37,600 nt of DNA from Candidatus Chloroheliaceae bacterium. Its GTDB lineage: Bacteria > Chloroflexota > Chloroflexia > Chloroheliales > Chloroheliaceae. Position numbers and translations under genes: made by a program. Numbering within the stretch: the first letter of the stretch is position 1; each line of letters begins with the position of its first letter. This document shows, piece after piece, positions 29,861 through 37,480 of the stretch. Below the pieces are notes generated by a model. The model ran no database searches. It was given only the letters and a program-made list of their open reading frames with translations, and had not been told where the DNA came from. The stretch is taken from NCBI GenBank assembly GCA_013390945.1, contig JACAUC010000023.1:1-37600 (forward strand). Direction: 5' to 3'.

Positions 29861-30691
29861 TTAAGCCGTGCGGGAGAGAGGGAAGTTAGCAGAAACTGAC
29901 CCATCGGCGGCTTCATATTCATAAGCGGCAGTCTTCTCCAGTTGGGCGGTTTGGCGTGAAGATAAGGCGTGAGCGGCTACTAGGCTAAAGAAGACTACAT
30001 TACCCACAAGGTAGCGCTTCCACATTCGGCTAGGTTCCATTGCCAATCTCCAAGACCACTCCATACCCATTGCGCGGATAAAACCAGGGGCGCGGCGTAC
30101 ACGCTGGGCCAAAAAGTCAAAGAGGCCGCCAACACCCATACAAGTAATTCCAGGCAATTGGCTAGAGTAACGGTTGATCCAGATCTCCTGAAGAGGCACA
30201 CCCATCGCCACCAGTAAAATATGTGGTCGGGCGGTACGAATATCTTTTAGAACCTGAGCGGTCTCCTCTTCGGAGAAATAACCATCGCGTGTTCCAGCGA
30301 TAACCAGACCAGGATAGGCTTTAGCAAGGTTGGCGGCCGCTTCTTCGGCTACACCAGGCTTGCCGCCTAACAGATAAACAGATAACCCTCTCTCCGCACC
30401 AGCGTTGCACAGGGCTGGGACAAGATCAGTACCATTTAGATTATACACCAAAGGTTGACCAAGTAAAGCACTACCCCAGCGTACTCCGCTGCCATCCGCC
30501 AATAAGAGATCAGTTTGATTCAGAGCATCTACCAGTTCCGGGTTTTTAGAGGCCGTCACCATAGTATGAGCATTAGCATAATAAACACGCCCACTTTGCC
30601 GCATTAACAACCGTGCTAACAGGAGTTCCACTGCTTCGTCTGGGGTCATGCGATCAAAAGATGTATTAAGAAAGCTAATTCTGTCTGCCAT
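29861..30691 (-). CDS. WecG/TagA/CpsF family glycosyltransferase (GT26)
   Basis: 276 residues. The GT26 pattern is clear: 'YYANAHTMVTASKNPELVDALNQTDLLLADGSGV', 'NGTDLVPALC' (catalytic Asp region), 'VYLLGGKPGVAEEAAANL', 'RDGYFSEEE', 'LLVAMGVPLQEIWINRY', 'MGVGGLFDFLAQRVRRAP', 'GMEWSWRLAMEPSRMWKRY'. It adds a sugar (ManNAc/ManNAcA or similar) to an undecaprenyl-linked sugar, the second step of lipid-linked oligosaccharide synthesis. The C-terminal tail (after 'VGNVVFFSL') is poorly conserved. First gene of the minus-strand operon; TGAGGTG lies before the ATG. Confidence 0.92.
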   Translation of the reverse strand: MADRISFLNTSFDRMTPDEAVELLLARLLMRQSGRVYYANAHTMVTASKNPELVDALNQTDLLLADGSGVRWGSALLGQPLVYNLNGTDLVPALCNAGAERGLSVYLLGGKPGVAEEAAANLAKAYPGLVIAGTRDGYFSEEETAQVLKDIRTARPHILLVAMGVPLQEIWINRYSSQLPGITCMGVGGLFDFLAQRVRRAPGFIRAMGMEWSWRLAMEPSRMWKRYLVGNVVFFSLVAAHALSSRQTAQLEKTAAYEYEAADGSVSANFPLSRTA

Positions 30692-31418
30692 GTGAACACC
30701 TCAACTTTATCAATCTACTGGGCGGAACTTTTATTCCGCTAATCACTTCACCGCTTTAGTTAGAACACTCATTAAAGTTATTTAATGATCTTGAACCAGC
30801 TTTAATTAAGTAATCGGTTTGCTTTAGATTAACTTAATCTGATTTGGGGCTTTACTACTTAATTTGCCCTTACAATGGTCTAAATGACCCTGCTGAAGTT
30901 CAAAAACACTCTGTAAATCTTGGATTTAACCTTACGGTAGCTTCTGGACTAACCAGTTAACCCTGCACCGTTATTAAATTTATTTTAGTAAAGTTCTGCC
31001 TTTGTAACCAGTGTGTATACCTACCATTTCCAGCAAAACGTATTACTTTTAGATTACATTATTAAGATTTGAGTAGTACTTGTAATGTTGGCGGTTCTCG
31101 AACTTAGCTCTAGGCTTCCGGGGGTGCTAATAGCAAAAAACCAAACCACCACTGATTTGAGTTATAAATTACCGAAGTTAGGAGAAAAGCATTATAAAAG
31201 AGTGTTATCCCTCTGTTTTTAGCCAAAACAGAGGGATAACACTGCGTAAGAAGGCGGTCTACCCCTATATTTATGAGATAAGAGGCAAGATGTTAAACAA
31301 ACGTAACATTTGACGCTCGCTCCTAAATCTTCTAAAGCTTAAATTAATAGAGCGAAGGGTAAAATTCCTAGAAGTTTATTAAATATTTTTAACGTTACTA
31401 CTAAAGAGGTTGAAAATG
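30692..31418. other. 727-bp AT-rich intergenic region upstream of the exopolysaccharide operon
   Basis: No convincing ORF on either strand. Notable items: a GCGGAA/TTCCGC hairpin at 30722-30739, 31 nt upstream of the GT26 start; a nested stem ACGGT...CTGG...CCAG...ACCGT at 30934-30971; a GTGTATAC motif at 31013-31020 that recurs in the palindrome at 32070; and the terminator at 31202-31242. The length suggests a long regulated leader on the minus strand. I could not match it to a known riboswitch. Confidence 0.6.
31202..31242 (-). terminator. Terminator hairpin after the acetyltransferase gene
   Basis: GTGTTATCCCTCTGTTTT (31202-31219) pairs perfectly over 18 bp with 31225-31242 around a 5-nt loop; on the minus strand it is followed by CTCTTTTAT. 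It separates the LbH acetyltransferase from the exopolysaccharide operon. Confidence 0.75.
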
Positions 31419-31985
31419 TTACTCATCTCCCCATGGAAGCGTTTGGACGACTTTGGCAGGGTTGCCTTCAACATAACTATTGGGCGGTACATCTTTAGTA
31501 ACCACCGCACCTCCGGCGACAATACTACCATGACCAATACGTACTCCCGGCAAAATGATCGAACACATTCCCACCCAACTACCGCGTTCAATCACCACTG
31601 GCTTGACCACCAACTCAACCTGTCGCCGATTGGAGCCTGGACCAATGTTATGAGTACCAGTATAAATGCGGACAAATGGGCCAATGGAGACATTTTCTTC
31701 TAGGGTTACGTTGCCATCCAGGTTAATCGTAACACGATTACCGATAACCGCATTAGCCCCAATTTCCAGCTTGTCATAAAATTGGGGCTGTCCACTGATG
31801 AGGTCAAGGTTGCCTATAATAAAACAACCTGAACCGATCTTAAATCCGGCCAAACGATAAACCCTAGCACGAATTACCCCACTGATAAAATCGGGTAGTA
31901 ATCCACAAACCAGATTAGCCAACCATAAGCGTATATGGTAGGAATTAAGTAAAGCTTTGAAGTAGTAATCAAATTTCTGACGCAT
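31419..31985 (-). CDS. Left-handed beta-helix O-acetyltransferase (WcaF/LacA-like)
   Basis: 188 residues. After a short N-terminal helix region, hexapeptide repeats form the beta-helix ('IGANAVIGNRVTINLDGNVTLEENVSIGPFVRIYTGTHNIG', 'IERGSWVGMCSIILPGVRIGHGSIVAGGAVVTKDV'). The catalytic His is in 'TGTHNIG', and 'YVEGNPAKVV' is the typical end. Uses acetyl-CoA to acetylate a sugar; the substrate is probably a polysaccharide precursor given its position next to the exopolysaccharide genes. Own transcription unit, divergent from the HNH gene. Confidence 0.92.
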   Translation of the reverse strand: MRQKFDYYFKALLNSYHIRLWLANLVCGLLPDFISGVIRARVYRLAGFKIGSGCFIIGNLDLISGQPQFYDKLEIGANAVIGNRVTINLDGNVTLEENVSIGPFVRIYTGTHNIGPGSNRRQVELVVKPVVIERGSWVGMCSIILPGVRIGHGSIVAGGAVVTKDVPPNSYVEGNPAKVVQTLPWGDE

Positions 31986-32069
31986 TTTTCGCTCTTTTCC
32001 AAGGATCTAATTTTTAGATATGTTTTAACTTAAAATAGGCCGGTTAGTCAAGTACCAAACCTGAAATTG

Positions 32070-32083
32070 GGGTGTATACACCC
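32070..32083. promoter_or_regulatory. Perfect 14-bp palindrome, possible operator
   Basis: GGGTGTATACACCC lies in the 369-bp divergent region between the acetyltransferase and HNH genes, 84 nt upstream of the acetyltransferase ATG. Its core GTGTATAC recurs at 31013-31020. A dimeric regulator could bind here; no regulator gene is adjacent. Confidence 0.4.
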
Positions 32084-32145
32084 TGTTTTCATTTAGGAAC
32101 AAAATTAAATTTTTTAAATTTGGTTCTTAGTAGAACTCAATTTAG

Positions 32146-32174
32146 TTGACATTATGTTTGTTACTGCGTAAAAT
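32146..32174 (+). promoter_or_regulatory. Strong promoter for the HNH protein gene
   Basis: Perfect TTGACA (32146-32151), 17-bp spacer, TAAAAT (32169-32174). The start codon is 180 nt away, so the mRNA has a long leader containing a CTTCTAC/GTAGAAG hairpin at about 32193-32211 and a TGCAA/TTGCA hairpin near 32313-32329. Confidence 0.65.
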
Positions 32175-32354
32175 AGAAAGGCAGTAGGAAGCCTTCTACA
32201 ACCTGTAGAAGTCCTTTCATGCTAAATTTAAAATAAAAATGTGTTGCTACCCTCTGGTTCCACCCGTTCTTTGTAAAAGCAGGTTTGGACCAATTTAGCG
32301 GTCACAACGCGATGCAACTGCCACTTGCAGGCGCGCTGGGCCAAAAGGATAGTT

Positions 32355-32858
32355 ATGAGTAAGGTCTTAGTTCTTAACGCCACTTACGAGCCGATTAGCT
32401 TCGTGACGCTTAAACGGGCGGTGATCCTTCTGCTGAAAGAGAAAGCAGAGGTGATCGAAGCCCATGTAGAGCGTAAGTTACGGGCCGAAAAAACCTCTTT
32501 TCCTTATCCAGTAGTTATTCGCCTCGTAACTTATGTACCAGTACCTCGGTTTTTCAACCTCCCGCTTTCCCGACGTAATCTTCTCTCACGTGATAACTAT
32601 ACTTGTCAGTACTGCGGTAATACCGAACAGCCATTAACCATAGATCATGTTATACCTAAGTCGCGGGGGGGTAAAACCGAATGGACTAATGTTGTAGCGG
32701 CTTGTGTTAATTGCAATCGTAAGAAAGGCAATAAGCTACCTGCCGACGCTAAAATGTTCCCACGCCATGCCCCGACCAAACCGGCTTACATTGCAGTAGT
32801 ATTGCTAGGTCAAGCTAAGGGCAACGAAACTTGGGCGCGTTACATCAGTCCGAATTAA
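32355..32858 (+). CDS. HNH endonuclease family protein
   Basis: 167 residues from the ATG at 32355 (AAGGAT upstream; an earlier in-frame start has no ribosome site). The N-terminal 'KVLVLNATYEPISFVTLKRAVILLLKEKAEVIE' is the conserved lead-in of a widespread chromosomal HNH family. The nuclease motif is 'YTCQYCG...LTIDHVIPKSRGGKTEWTNVVAACVNCNRKKGNK', with CxxC...CxxC zinc ligands, catalytic His in 'DHV' and the Asn. Homologues are usually single-copy in Cyanobacteria, Actinobacteria and Chloroflexota and their role is unclear. Nuclease activity is inferred. Single gene with terminator. Confidence 0.92.
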   Translation: MSKVLVLNATYEPISFVTLKRAVILLLKEKAEVIEAHVERKLRAEKTSFPYPVVIRLVTYVPVPRFFNLPLSRRNLLSRDNYTCQYCGNTEQPLTIDHVIPKSRGGKTEWTNVVAACVNCNRKKGNKLPADAKMFPRHAPTKPAYIAVVLLGQAKGNETWARYISPN

Positions 32859-32867
32859 TCAAATTTA

Positions 32868-32910
32868 AAGTAGCTCTATTGCTCCTTAAATAGGAGCGAT
32901 AGAGCTACTT
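32868..32910 (+). terminator. Hairpin terminator after the HNH gene
   Basis: AAGTAGCTCTATTGCTCCT (32868-32886) pairs with 32892-32910 over 19 bp with one mismatch around a short AT loop; TTTTA overlaps the end. Confidence 0.75.
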
Positions 32911-32966
32911 TTAGACCAGATGGGCTAGTTAACCAAAAAGTTTTACGCCTTAGTTGTTGTAAACTT

Positions 32967-32984
32967 GCCCCCATCGAAGGGGGC
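32967..32984 (-). terminator. Small hairpin after the 32991-33494 gene
   Basis: GCCCCC (32967-32972) pairs with GGGGGC (32979-32984); on the minus strand it begins 7 nt past the stop and is followed by AAGTTTAC. A weak intrinsic terminator. Confidence 0.4.
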
Positions 32985-32990
32985 TAAAAC

Positions 32991-33494
32991 TTAATTTCCA
33001 AAAAGGTGCAAAGAAGGATTTAAAGAGCGGTGCCTAGGCTCTTCCACTTGAGCTACGCTGCTGTGCGTATTGAGACCATAAAGCATCGTGTTGGTCTCTT
33101 GTAAATAGGCATGAAGCCGAGTCAGCAGAAACTTTTTGATCGGCTCAGGAGGAGCATTGAAACCATTTTTAAGGCTCTCTTCAAAGAAGAGTTGAAGTTG
33201 GCCCAGAAATTCGGTTAGATCTTGGGGTTTTGCACCAGCTTTCAAAAGTTTGATGTAGGGCTGGCTGATTATATCCCGCCTCAGATCCGCGCCAGACAAC
33301 CAATCGCCCAAATCTAGTGCAATCGCTTGAGCTAAGGGATAAAGCTCTTGGAGCGGTTGGTGCAAAAAGAACTTGCTATTGACGGAATGACGCATAGAAC
33401 ATGCACACAATTCCACTAAAACATAGCGTCCTTTTTTAATCCAATTGGTGGCATAAAGCACAGCCTGATTTGACTGACTACTGGTACTATACAT
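32991..33494 (-). CDS. Hypothetical protein, 167 residues
   Basis: I do not recognise this protein. It is mostly helical and soluble, with a Cys pair ('ELCACSMRHSVNSKFFLH'), a central 'LYPLAQAIALDLGDWLSGADLRRDIISQPYIKLLKAGAKPQDLTEFLGQL' and a polar, His-rich end. No signal peptide or membrane segment. GAAAGGG lies 8 nt before the ATG and a small hairpin follows the stop, so expression is credible. It is divergent from the his operon and convergent with the HNH gene. Confidence 0.65.
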   Translation of the reverse strand: MYSTSSQSNQAVLYATNWIKKGRYVLVELCACSMRHSVNSKFFLHQPLQELYPLAQAIALDLGDWLSGADLRRDIISQPYIKLLKAGAKPQDLTEFLGQLQLFFEESLKNGFNAPPEPIKKFLLTRLHAYLQETNTMLYGLNTHSSVAQVEEPRHRSLNPSLHLFGN

Positions 33495-33817
33495 AATAAA
33501 ACCCTTTCCATCTTTCCATAGATCATAACAGAGCGATTAGAGTAAAGACTTAAGCTTGTAGTCAACTTTATTATAAGTCTTCCACGCCTAAAGACAATGA
33601 CCCTTATGGGGTAAAAATACGCTAAACTTATCCTATCTTTTTTATAGCCCAAACGTCCTATAGAAACAAGAGCGACCATCTTCCAGTCTCTTAACCCGGC
33701 CTTTTCGTATTCTTTAACAGAGTATGTTAAAATAGAGCCAATTGCAATGCTGCACTGAACCGATCTTAGTAATTAGACCATCGAAATTAGGTAAAGTAGA
33801 ATTTGTCAATAAAAATG
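33495..33817. other. Divergent intergenic region before the his operon
   Basis: About 320 bp, AT-rich. A TAAAAT box at 33728-33733 could be the -10 for the his operon, but no good -35 lies 17 bp upstream. No T-box, His-codon leader peptide or terminator hairpin is apparent, so I see no sign of classical his attenuation. Confidence 0.4.
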
Positions 33818-34453
33818 ATGAGGATAGCGATTATAGACTACGGGGCAGGAAACGTGCGTAGTGTACAACGAGCATTTCAGCATGTGACCGGGCCAGCCGC
33901 GACGGTTGAAATTACTTCTGACCGCCACAAAATTAGCGAGGCACACGCCGTAGTCTTTCCCGGACAGGGTGCCGCAGGTCAATGTATGGGCAACCTGAAA
34001 AGTAGCGGGCTAGACGAGGTGGTACGTGAAGAGATCAGCAGCGGCAAGCCCTTTATGGGAGTTTGTGTGGGAATGCAGCTCCTTTTTGCCTACCTAGAAG
34101 AACATGATACAATTGGGTTGGGCATACTGCCAGGGGAAGTACACCGTTTTCCTGCTACCAGTGGACTTAAAATACCCCAAATTGGCTGGAATCGGGTAAA
34201 GCAGGTGGGGGAACCTTCACCACTGTGGGAGGACATTCCCGACGGTTCTTATTTTTACTTTGTTCATTCTTACTACAGCGACCCCGCTCCTACGGCTAAA
34301 GATAAAATTATTGGCCTGACCGACTATGGCCTTGATTTTGCCTCTGCGATGGCACATGGCAATTGGTTTGCCACTCAATTCCACCCAGAAAAGAGCGGGA
34401 CGCTTGGCCTGAAGGTTTATGATAATTTTGTGAGGTTTGCAAACCGATGTTAA
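33818..34453 (+). CDS. hisH: Imidazole glycerol phosphate synthase, glutaminase subunit
   Basis: 212 residues. Supplies ammonia from glutamine to HisF. Starts 'MRIAIIDYGAGNVRSV', nucleophile Cys in 'FMGVCVGMQLLF', oxyanion and interface residues around 'PQIGWNRV', and catalytic His-Glu in 'WFATQFHPEKSG'. Two adjacent ATGs (33815, 33818) and an earlier TTG are possible; 33818 gives the standard family start, though no strong ribosome site is visible. The stop overlaps the hisA start by 7 nt. Confidence 0.95.
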   Translation: MRIAIIDYGAGNVRSVQRAFQHVTGPAATVEITSDRHKISEAHAVVFPGQGAAGQCMGNLKSSGLDEVVREEISSGKPFMGVCVGMQLLFAYLEEHDTIGLGILPGEVHRFPATSGLKIPQIGWNRVKQVGEPSPLWEDIPDGSYFYFVHSYYSDPAPTAKDKIIGLTDYGLDFASAMAHGNWFATQFHPEKSGTLGLKVYDNFVRFANRC

Positions 34454-35148
34454 TTATACCTGGGATTGATCTTAAAGATGGGAAATGTGTCCGCCTTTAT
34501 CAGGGCGACTATGAGCAAGTTACGGTCTTCGCGGACGACCCAGCAGAGGTAGCCCAACGCTGGCGAAACGAGGGTGCTACCTATCTTCATATAGTTGATT
34601 TGGATGGAGCCAAAGCCGGACATTTGGTTAACTTAACGGTAATTAAACGCATTATTGCAGAGGCAGGTTTGCCCATAGAAGTAGGCGGAGGGATACGCGA
34701 CGAGGCCACTATAAACCAGTTACTCGATTTGGGCGTAGACCGCGTAATCTTGGGTACGGCAGCCGTAAAAGACCCGTTTGAAATCGGTCGTTTGTGTGAA
34801 CGCTATGGGGAACGGATTGTAATTGGGGTAGATGCTCGCCATGGCCTAGTGGCAATTGAGGGCTGGACTGAAACTTCGCTTTTAACGGCCCACCAACTAG
34901 CCGCTCAATTAGCCCACCATGGCGCAACGCGCTTTATCTATACCGATATTACGCGGGATGGAACCCTAACCGAACCGAATTACGAAGCTTTTATTGAGTT
35001 CAAAGAAGCCGCAGAACGACGTGTGATTGCCAGTGGTGGCGTTTCCAAGCCCGAACATGTCCAACGGTTGCGCGAATTGGGAGCAGAAGGGGTTATAATA
35101 GGCAAGGCTCTTTATACCGGCGACCTGAAACTGGCCGATATTTTGTAA
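34447..35148 (+). CDS. hisA: Phosphoribosylformimino-5-aminoimidazole carboxamide ribotide isomerase
   Basis: 233 residues, TIM barrel, Amadori isomerisation of ProFAR to PRFAR in histidine synthesis. Catalytic Asp pair: 'IPGIDLKDGKCVRLYQGDY' (Asp8) and 'FIYTDITRDGTLTEPN'. Phosphate-binding 'EVGGGIRDEATI' and 'ASGGVSKPEHV' are present. Nothing at this locus suggests the dual HisA/TrpF (PriA) form, but that cannot be excluded by eye. Overlaps hisH by 7 nt; hisF follows after 10 nt. Confidence 0.95.
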   Translation: MLIIPGIDLKDGKCVRLYQGDYEQVTVFADDPAEVAQRWRNEGATYLHIVDLDGAKAGHLVNLTVIKRIIAEAGLPIEVGGGIRDEATINQLLDLGVDRVILGTAAVKDPFEIGRLCERYGERIVIGVDARHGLVAIEGWTETSLLTAHQLAAQLAHHGATRFIYTDITRDGTLTEPNYEAFIEFKEAAERRVIASGGVSKPEHVQRLRELGAEGVIIGKALYTGDLKLADIL

Positions 35149-35158
35149 GGGAATTTGA

Positions 35159-35920
35159 ATGTTAACTAAAAGGATTATCCCTTGCCTCGATGTCACCGCA
35201 GGACGAGTGGTAAAGGGAACCAAATTCCTTAATTTACGCGATGCAGGCGACGCAGTAGAATTGGCGGCCTTCTATGACCAAGCTGGAGCCGATGAGCTGG
35301 TCTTTCTCGATATTACGGCCAGTAGCGATGGACGCGAGACGGTGGTGGAGATGGTACGCCATGTAGCGGAACAAATCTTTATTCCGTTTACTATCGGGGG
35401 CGGTATTCGTTCGGTAGCCGATATGAACCGGATGTTGGCGGCTGGGGCCGATAAAGTTTCTATCAATACCTCGGCAGTCCTTGACCCGCAGCTTATCGCG
35501 GAGGGGGCGCAGCATTTTGGCAATCAGTGTATCGTTTTGGCAATTGATGCCAAGCGTCGGGTGAACGGCTCAGGCTGGGAAGTTTATCTACATGGTGGGC
35601 GAACGCCCACCGGAATAGATGCGCTGGAATGGGCCAAACGCGGCGCAGAATTAGGGGCAGGGGAAATCTTGCTGACTAGTATGGATAAAGATGGAACCCG
35701 CGACGGCTATGATTTGGAGCTAACCCGTACTATTTCCGAAGCAGTGGGCATACCCGTGATTGCTAGTGGCGGGGTGGGTACGCTAGAACATATTTATGAG
35801 GGCGTGACTAGCGGCAAAGCGGATGCTGCGTTAGCCGCCAGCATCTTTCATTTTGGTGACTATTCCATTCGCCAAACTAAAGAGTATTTAAGCGCACGTG
35901 GCGTACCATCCCGGATTTAA
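35159..35920 (+). CDS. hisF: Imidazole glycerol phosphate synthase, cyclase subunit
   Basis: 253 residues. Closes the imidazole ring using ammonia channelled from HisH, releasing AICAR. '[17 protein letters not shown]' contains catalytic Asp11, '[13 protein letters not shown]' the second catalytic Asp; '[30 protein letters not shown]' and '[13 protein letters not shown]' bind the phosphates. Start ATG 10 nt after hisA with AAGGG(A) upstream. Normal length and motifs. Confidence 0.96.
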   Translation: MLTKRIIPCLDVTAGRVVKGTKFLNLRDAGDAVELAAFYDQAGADELVFLDITASSDGRETVVEMVRHVAEQIFIPFTIGGGIRSVADMNRMLAAGADKVSINTSAVLDPQLIAEGAQHFGNQCIVLAIDAKRRVNGSGWEVYLHGGRTPTGIDALEWAKRGAELGAGEILLTSMDKDGTRDGYDLELTRTISEAVGIPVIASGGVGTLEHIYEGVTSGKADAALAASIFHFGDYSIRQTKEYLSARGVPSRI

Positions 35921-35942
35921 GGGAAGTCGGTCTAATAACATT

Positions 35943-36305
35943 ATGAAAATTAATGTCGAAGGTCTAGCCGAAGAGGGCAAACCACCAGAAGTAATTTCGC
36001 TTAACTTTGGGCCGGAGGGTTTAATTCCGGTAGTGGTGCAGGAAGCTTCTACGGGCGAGGTCTTGTTGGTGGCTTTTATGAACCAAGAAGCGTTTGTACT
36101 CACCCAAGAGACGGGTAAAGCCCACTTCTGGAGTCGGAGCCGTCAAATGCTTTGGCTGAAAGGGGAGACTAGCGGACAGTTTTTGCTGGTACAGGAGAGC
36201 TTTGTAAATTGTGAGGAAAACAGCCTGCTACTCAAGGTAGCATTAGCCGATAAAATAGCCTGCCATACCGGACACAAAAGCTGTTACTACCGCCGCCTTA
36301 TTTAA
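35943..36305 (+). CDS. hisI: Phosphoribosyl-AMP cyclohydrolase with altered metal ligands
   Basis: About 120 residues from the ATG at 35943; a GTG at 35898 would overlap hisF. 'EVLLVAFMNQEAFVLTQETGKAHFWSRSRQMLWLKGETSG' is a clear HisI N-terminal signature. The usual metal site D-C-D-x-D reads Asn89-Cys90-Glu91-Glu92-Asn93 here, so all three Asp ligands are changed while the cysteine stays. The zinc motif 'CHTGRRSC' reads 'CHTGHKSC', keeping both Cys. It either binds metal differently or has reduced activity. Position after hisF supports the HisI role. The ribosome site is weak. Confidence 0.88.
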   Translation: MKINVEGLAEEGKPPEVISLNFGPEGLIPVVVQEASTGEVLLVAFMNQEAFVLTQETGKAHFWSRSRQMLWLKGETSGQFLLVQESFVNCEENSLLLKVALADKIACHTGHKSCYYRRLI

Positions 36306-36341
36306 GGATAATGAAGGGTAAAAATCGAGGGGTAGTAGATT

Positions 36342-36896
36342 TTGACTGAGCTAGAGATTTTGTGCCGCCAAGCTTATGGGGCTTACGAATACCTACGTGA
36401 CCATGATTTAACCGCCGAGAGTGGTACTAGCAGGCTTCTGCGGAGTGGCAACCTACCAAAACTCAGGCTACGCATGGCTGAAGAATTGGATGAACTCAAA
36501 GGGGTAATCGAAGGAACCCATTTTCATGAGGGTTTTGACCAAGATATTATCTTGGAAGGTTACGAGGTCTGGTACTGGACGGCAAGTTTGCTAGTCGCAC
36601 AACATGTGAGCTATACCGAAGCGACCCCCCACGTTTACCTAGAAACCGGATTCAAACTACCAATAACAGCAGGAGGGCAGGAGTTACCGGGATTTATTCA
36701 AGAAACCCTCAAACTTGCTAGAGCAGAATCCACCCTTATGCTCAAAGACCTGCTTACTTCTAATCAAGCCCTTAAAAGCGTCGGGATGGCTTGCGCTCTT
36801 AACAACACCCCACCAACACGTCTGTTGGAACGCGACCTAACCGAGATGCGACAGAAGAGTTATCTGGAAGACTACTGGCAGACGGTAAAGAGGTGA
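36342..36896 (+). CDS. MazG/HisE-like pyrophosphohydrolase candidate at the end of the his operon
   Basis: 184 residues from a TTG start with GAGGGG 9 nt upstream. 'RMAEELDELKGVIEG' gives E47-E48-x2-E51, and 'ILEGYEVWYWTASLLVAQ' supplies E72-x2-E75, matching the all-alpha NTP pyrophosphatase motif EExxE(12-28)ExxD with the last Asp as Glu. HisE (phosphoribosyl-ATP pyrophosphohydrolase) belongs to this superfamily, and a HisE step is otherwise missing from the operon. The protein is almost twice the length of ordinary HisE; residues ~100-184 have no recognised domain. Role as HisE replacement is inferred from context. Convergent with the response regulator, 6 nt between stops. Confidence 0.7.
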   Translation: MTELEILCRQAYGAYEYLRDHDLTAESGTSRLLRSGNLPKLRLRMAEELDELKGVIEGTHFHEGFDQDIILEGYEVWYWTASLLVAQHVSYTEATPHVYLETGFKLPITAGGQELPGFIQETLKLARAESTLMLKDLLTSNQALKSVGMACALNNTPPTRLLERDLTEMRQKSYLEDYWQTVKR

Positions 36897-36902
36897 TTGT
36901 AC

Positions 36903-37286
36903 CTAACCCGCCAACATTCCTAAGCGGGAAGGGTTTGGTTCAAGCAGAAGTTGGATCTGTTCTAACAAATTATCCACATCAAAAGGTTTTGAGACAAAGG
37001 CATTACAATGCAGGCTCATTGCTTCTCTTTCAGAGGAACCCGATAACCCTAATAGCGGAATAGACCTAGTTTGAGGATGATTTTTAAGCATCTGGCTTAG
37101 CTCGGCCCCACTGATTTTAGGCATTTTCATATCCAAAATAATCAAATCAGGTTTAACAGTTAGAATTGGCTCAATTCCGCTAAGGTTCTCAATTTCAACT
37201 ATTTCATAGCCTTCATCGCTGAGCAGCAATTTCAGTAATTCCCGAATGGCCGAATCGTCATCAATTATTAGTATGGAAACACTCAA
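36903..37286 (-). CDS. Single-domain response regulator (CheY-like receiver)
   Basis: 127 residues from a TTG at 37286, which has GGAGG 6 nt upstream and begins LSVSILIIDDD; a longer form from 37337 would read through the ribosome site. Receiver landmarks: acidic pair in 'IIDDDSAIREL', phospho-acceptor Asp in 'LIILDMKMPKISG', Ser switch residue in 'LLGLSGSSE' and Lys in 'AFVSKPFD'. No output domain, so it acts by protein contact or within a phosphorelay. No kinase gene is present in the window. Confidence 0.92.
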   Translation of the reverse strand: MSVSILIIDDDSAIRELLKLLLSDEGYEIVEIENLSGIEPILTVKPDLIILDMKMPKISGAELSQMLKNHPQTRSIPLLGLSGSSEREAMSLHCNAFVSKPFDVDNLLEQIQLLLEPNPSRLGMLAG

Positions 37287-37480
37287 ATTTTTCCTCCAAA
37301 CTAAACTTTGCTTAACTGGAGTCCTAGAACGTTTCAAATTTATACTTTGTTGGCAATCTGGCGACTAACTGCTAAATAGCCACCAGAGTCTGGCATAGTT
37401 CTGTGCTTCTATTGTACCTCAAAAAACCAATTTTAGGGTAAAGAAAAGATTAATTTAACTGTAAGACAGAACGTTCAGAT
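37287..37480. other. Upstream region of the response regulator
   Basis: AT-rich, about 190 bp, containing the minus-strand ribosome site for the receiver gene. I see no clear promoter pair and no other gene. Confidence 0.4.

Noticed and set aside
30692..31140. Cyclic-di-GMP (GEMM) riboswitch before the exopolysaccharide operon
   Set aside because: Short pieces such as GCAAACC occur on the minus strand, but the two conserved stem-loops and the tetraloop receptor do not appear in the right order.
33495..33817. T-box or His-attenuator leader of the his operon
   Set aside because: No run of His codons, no T-box sequence and no terminator hairpin found.
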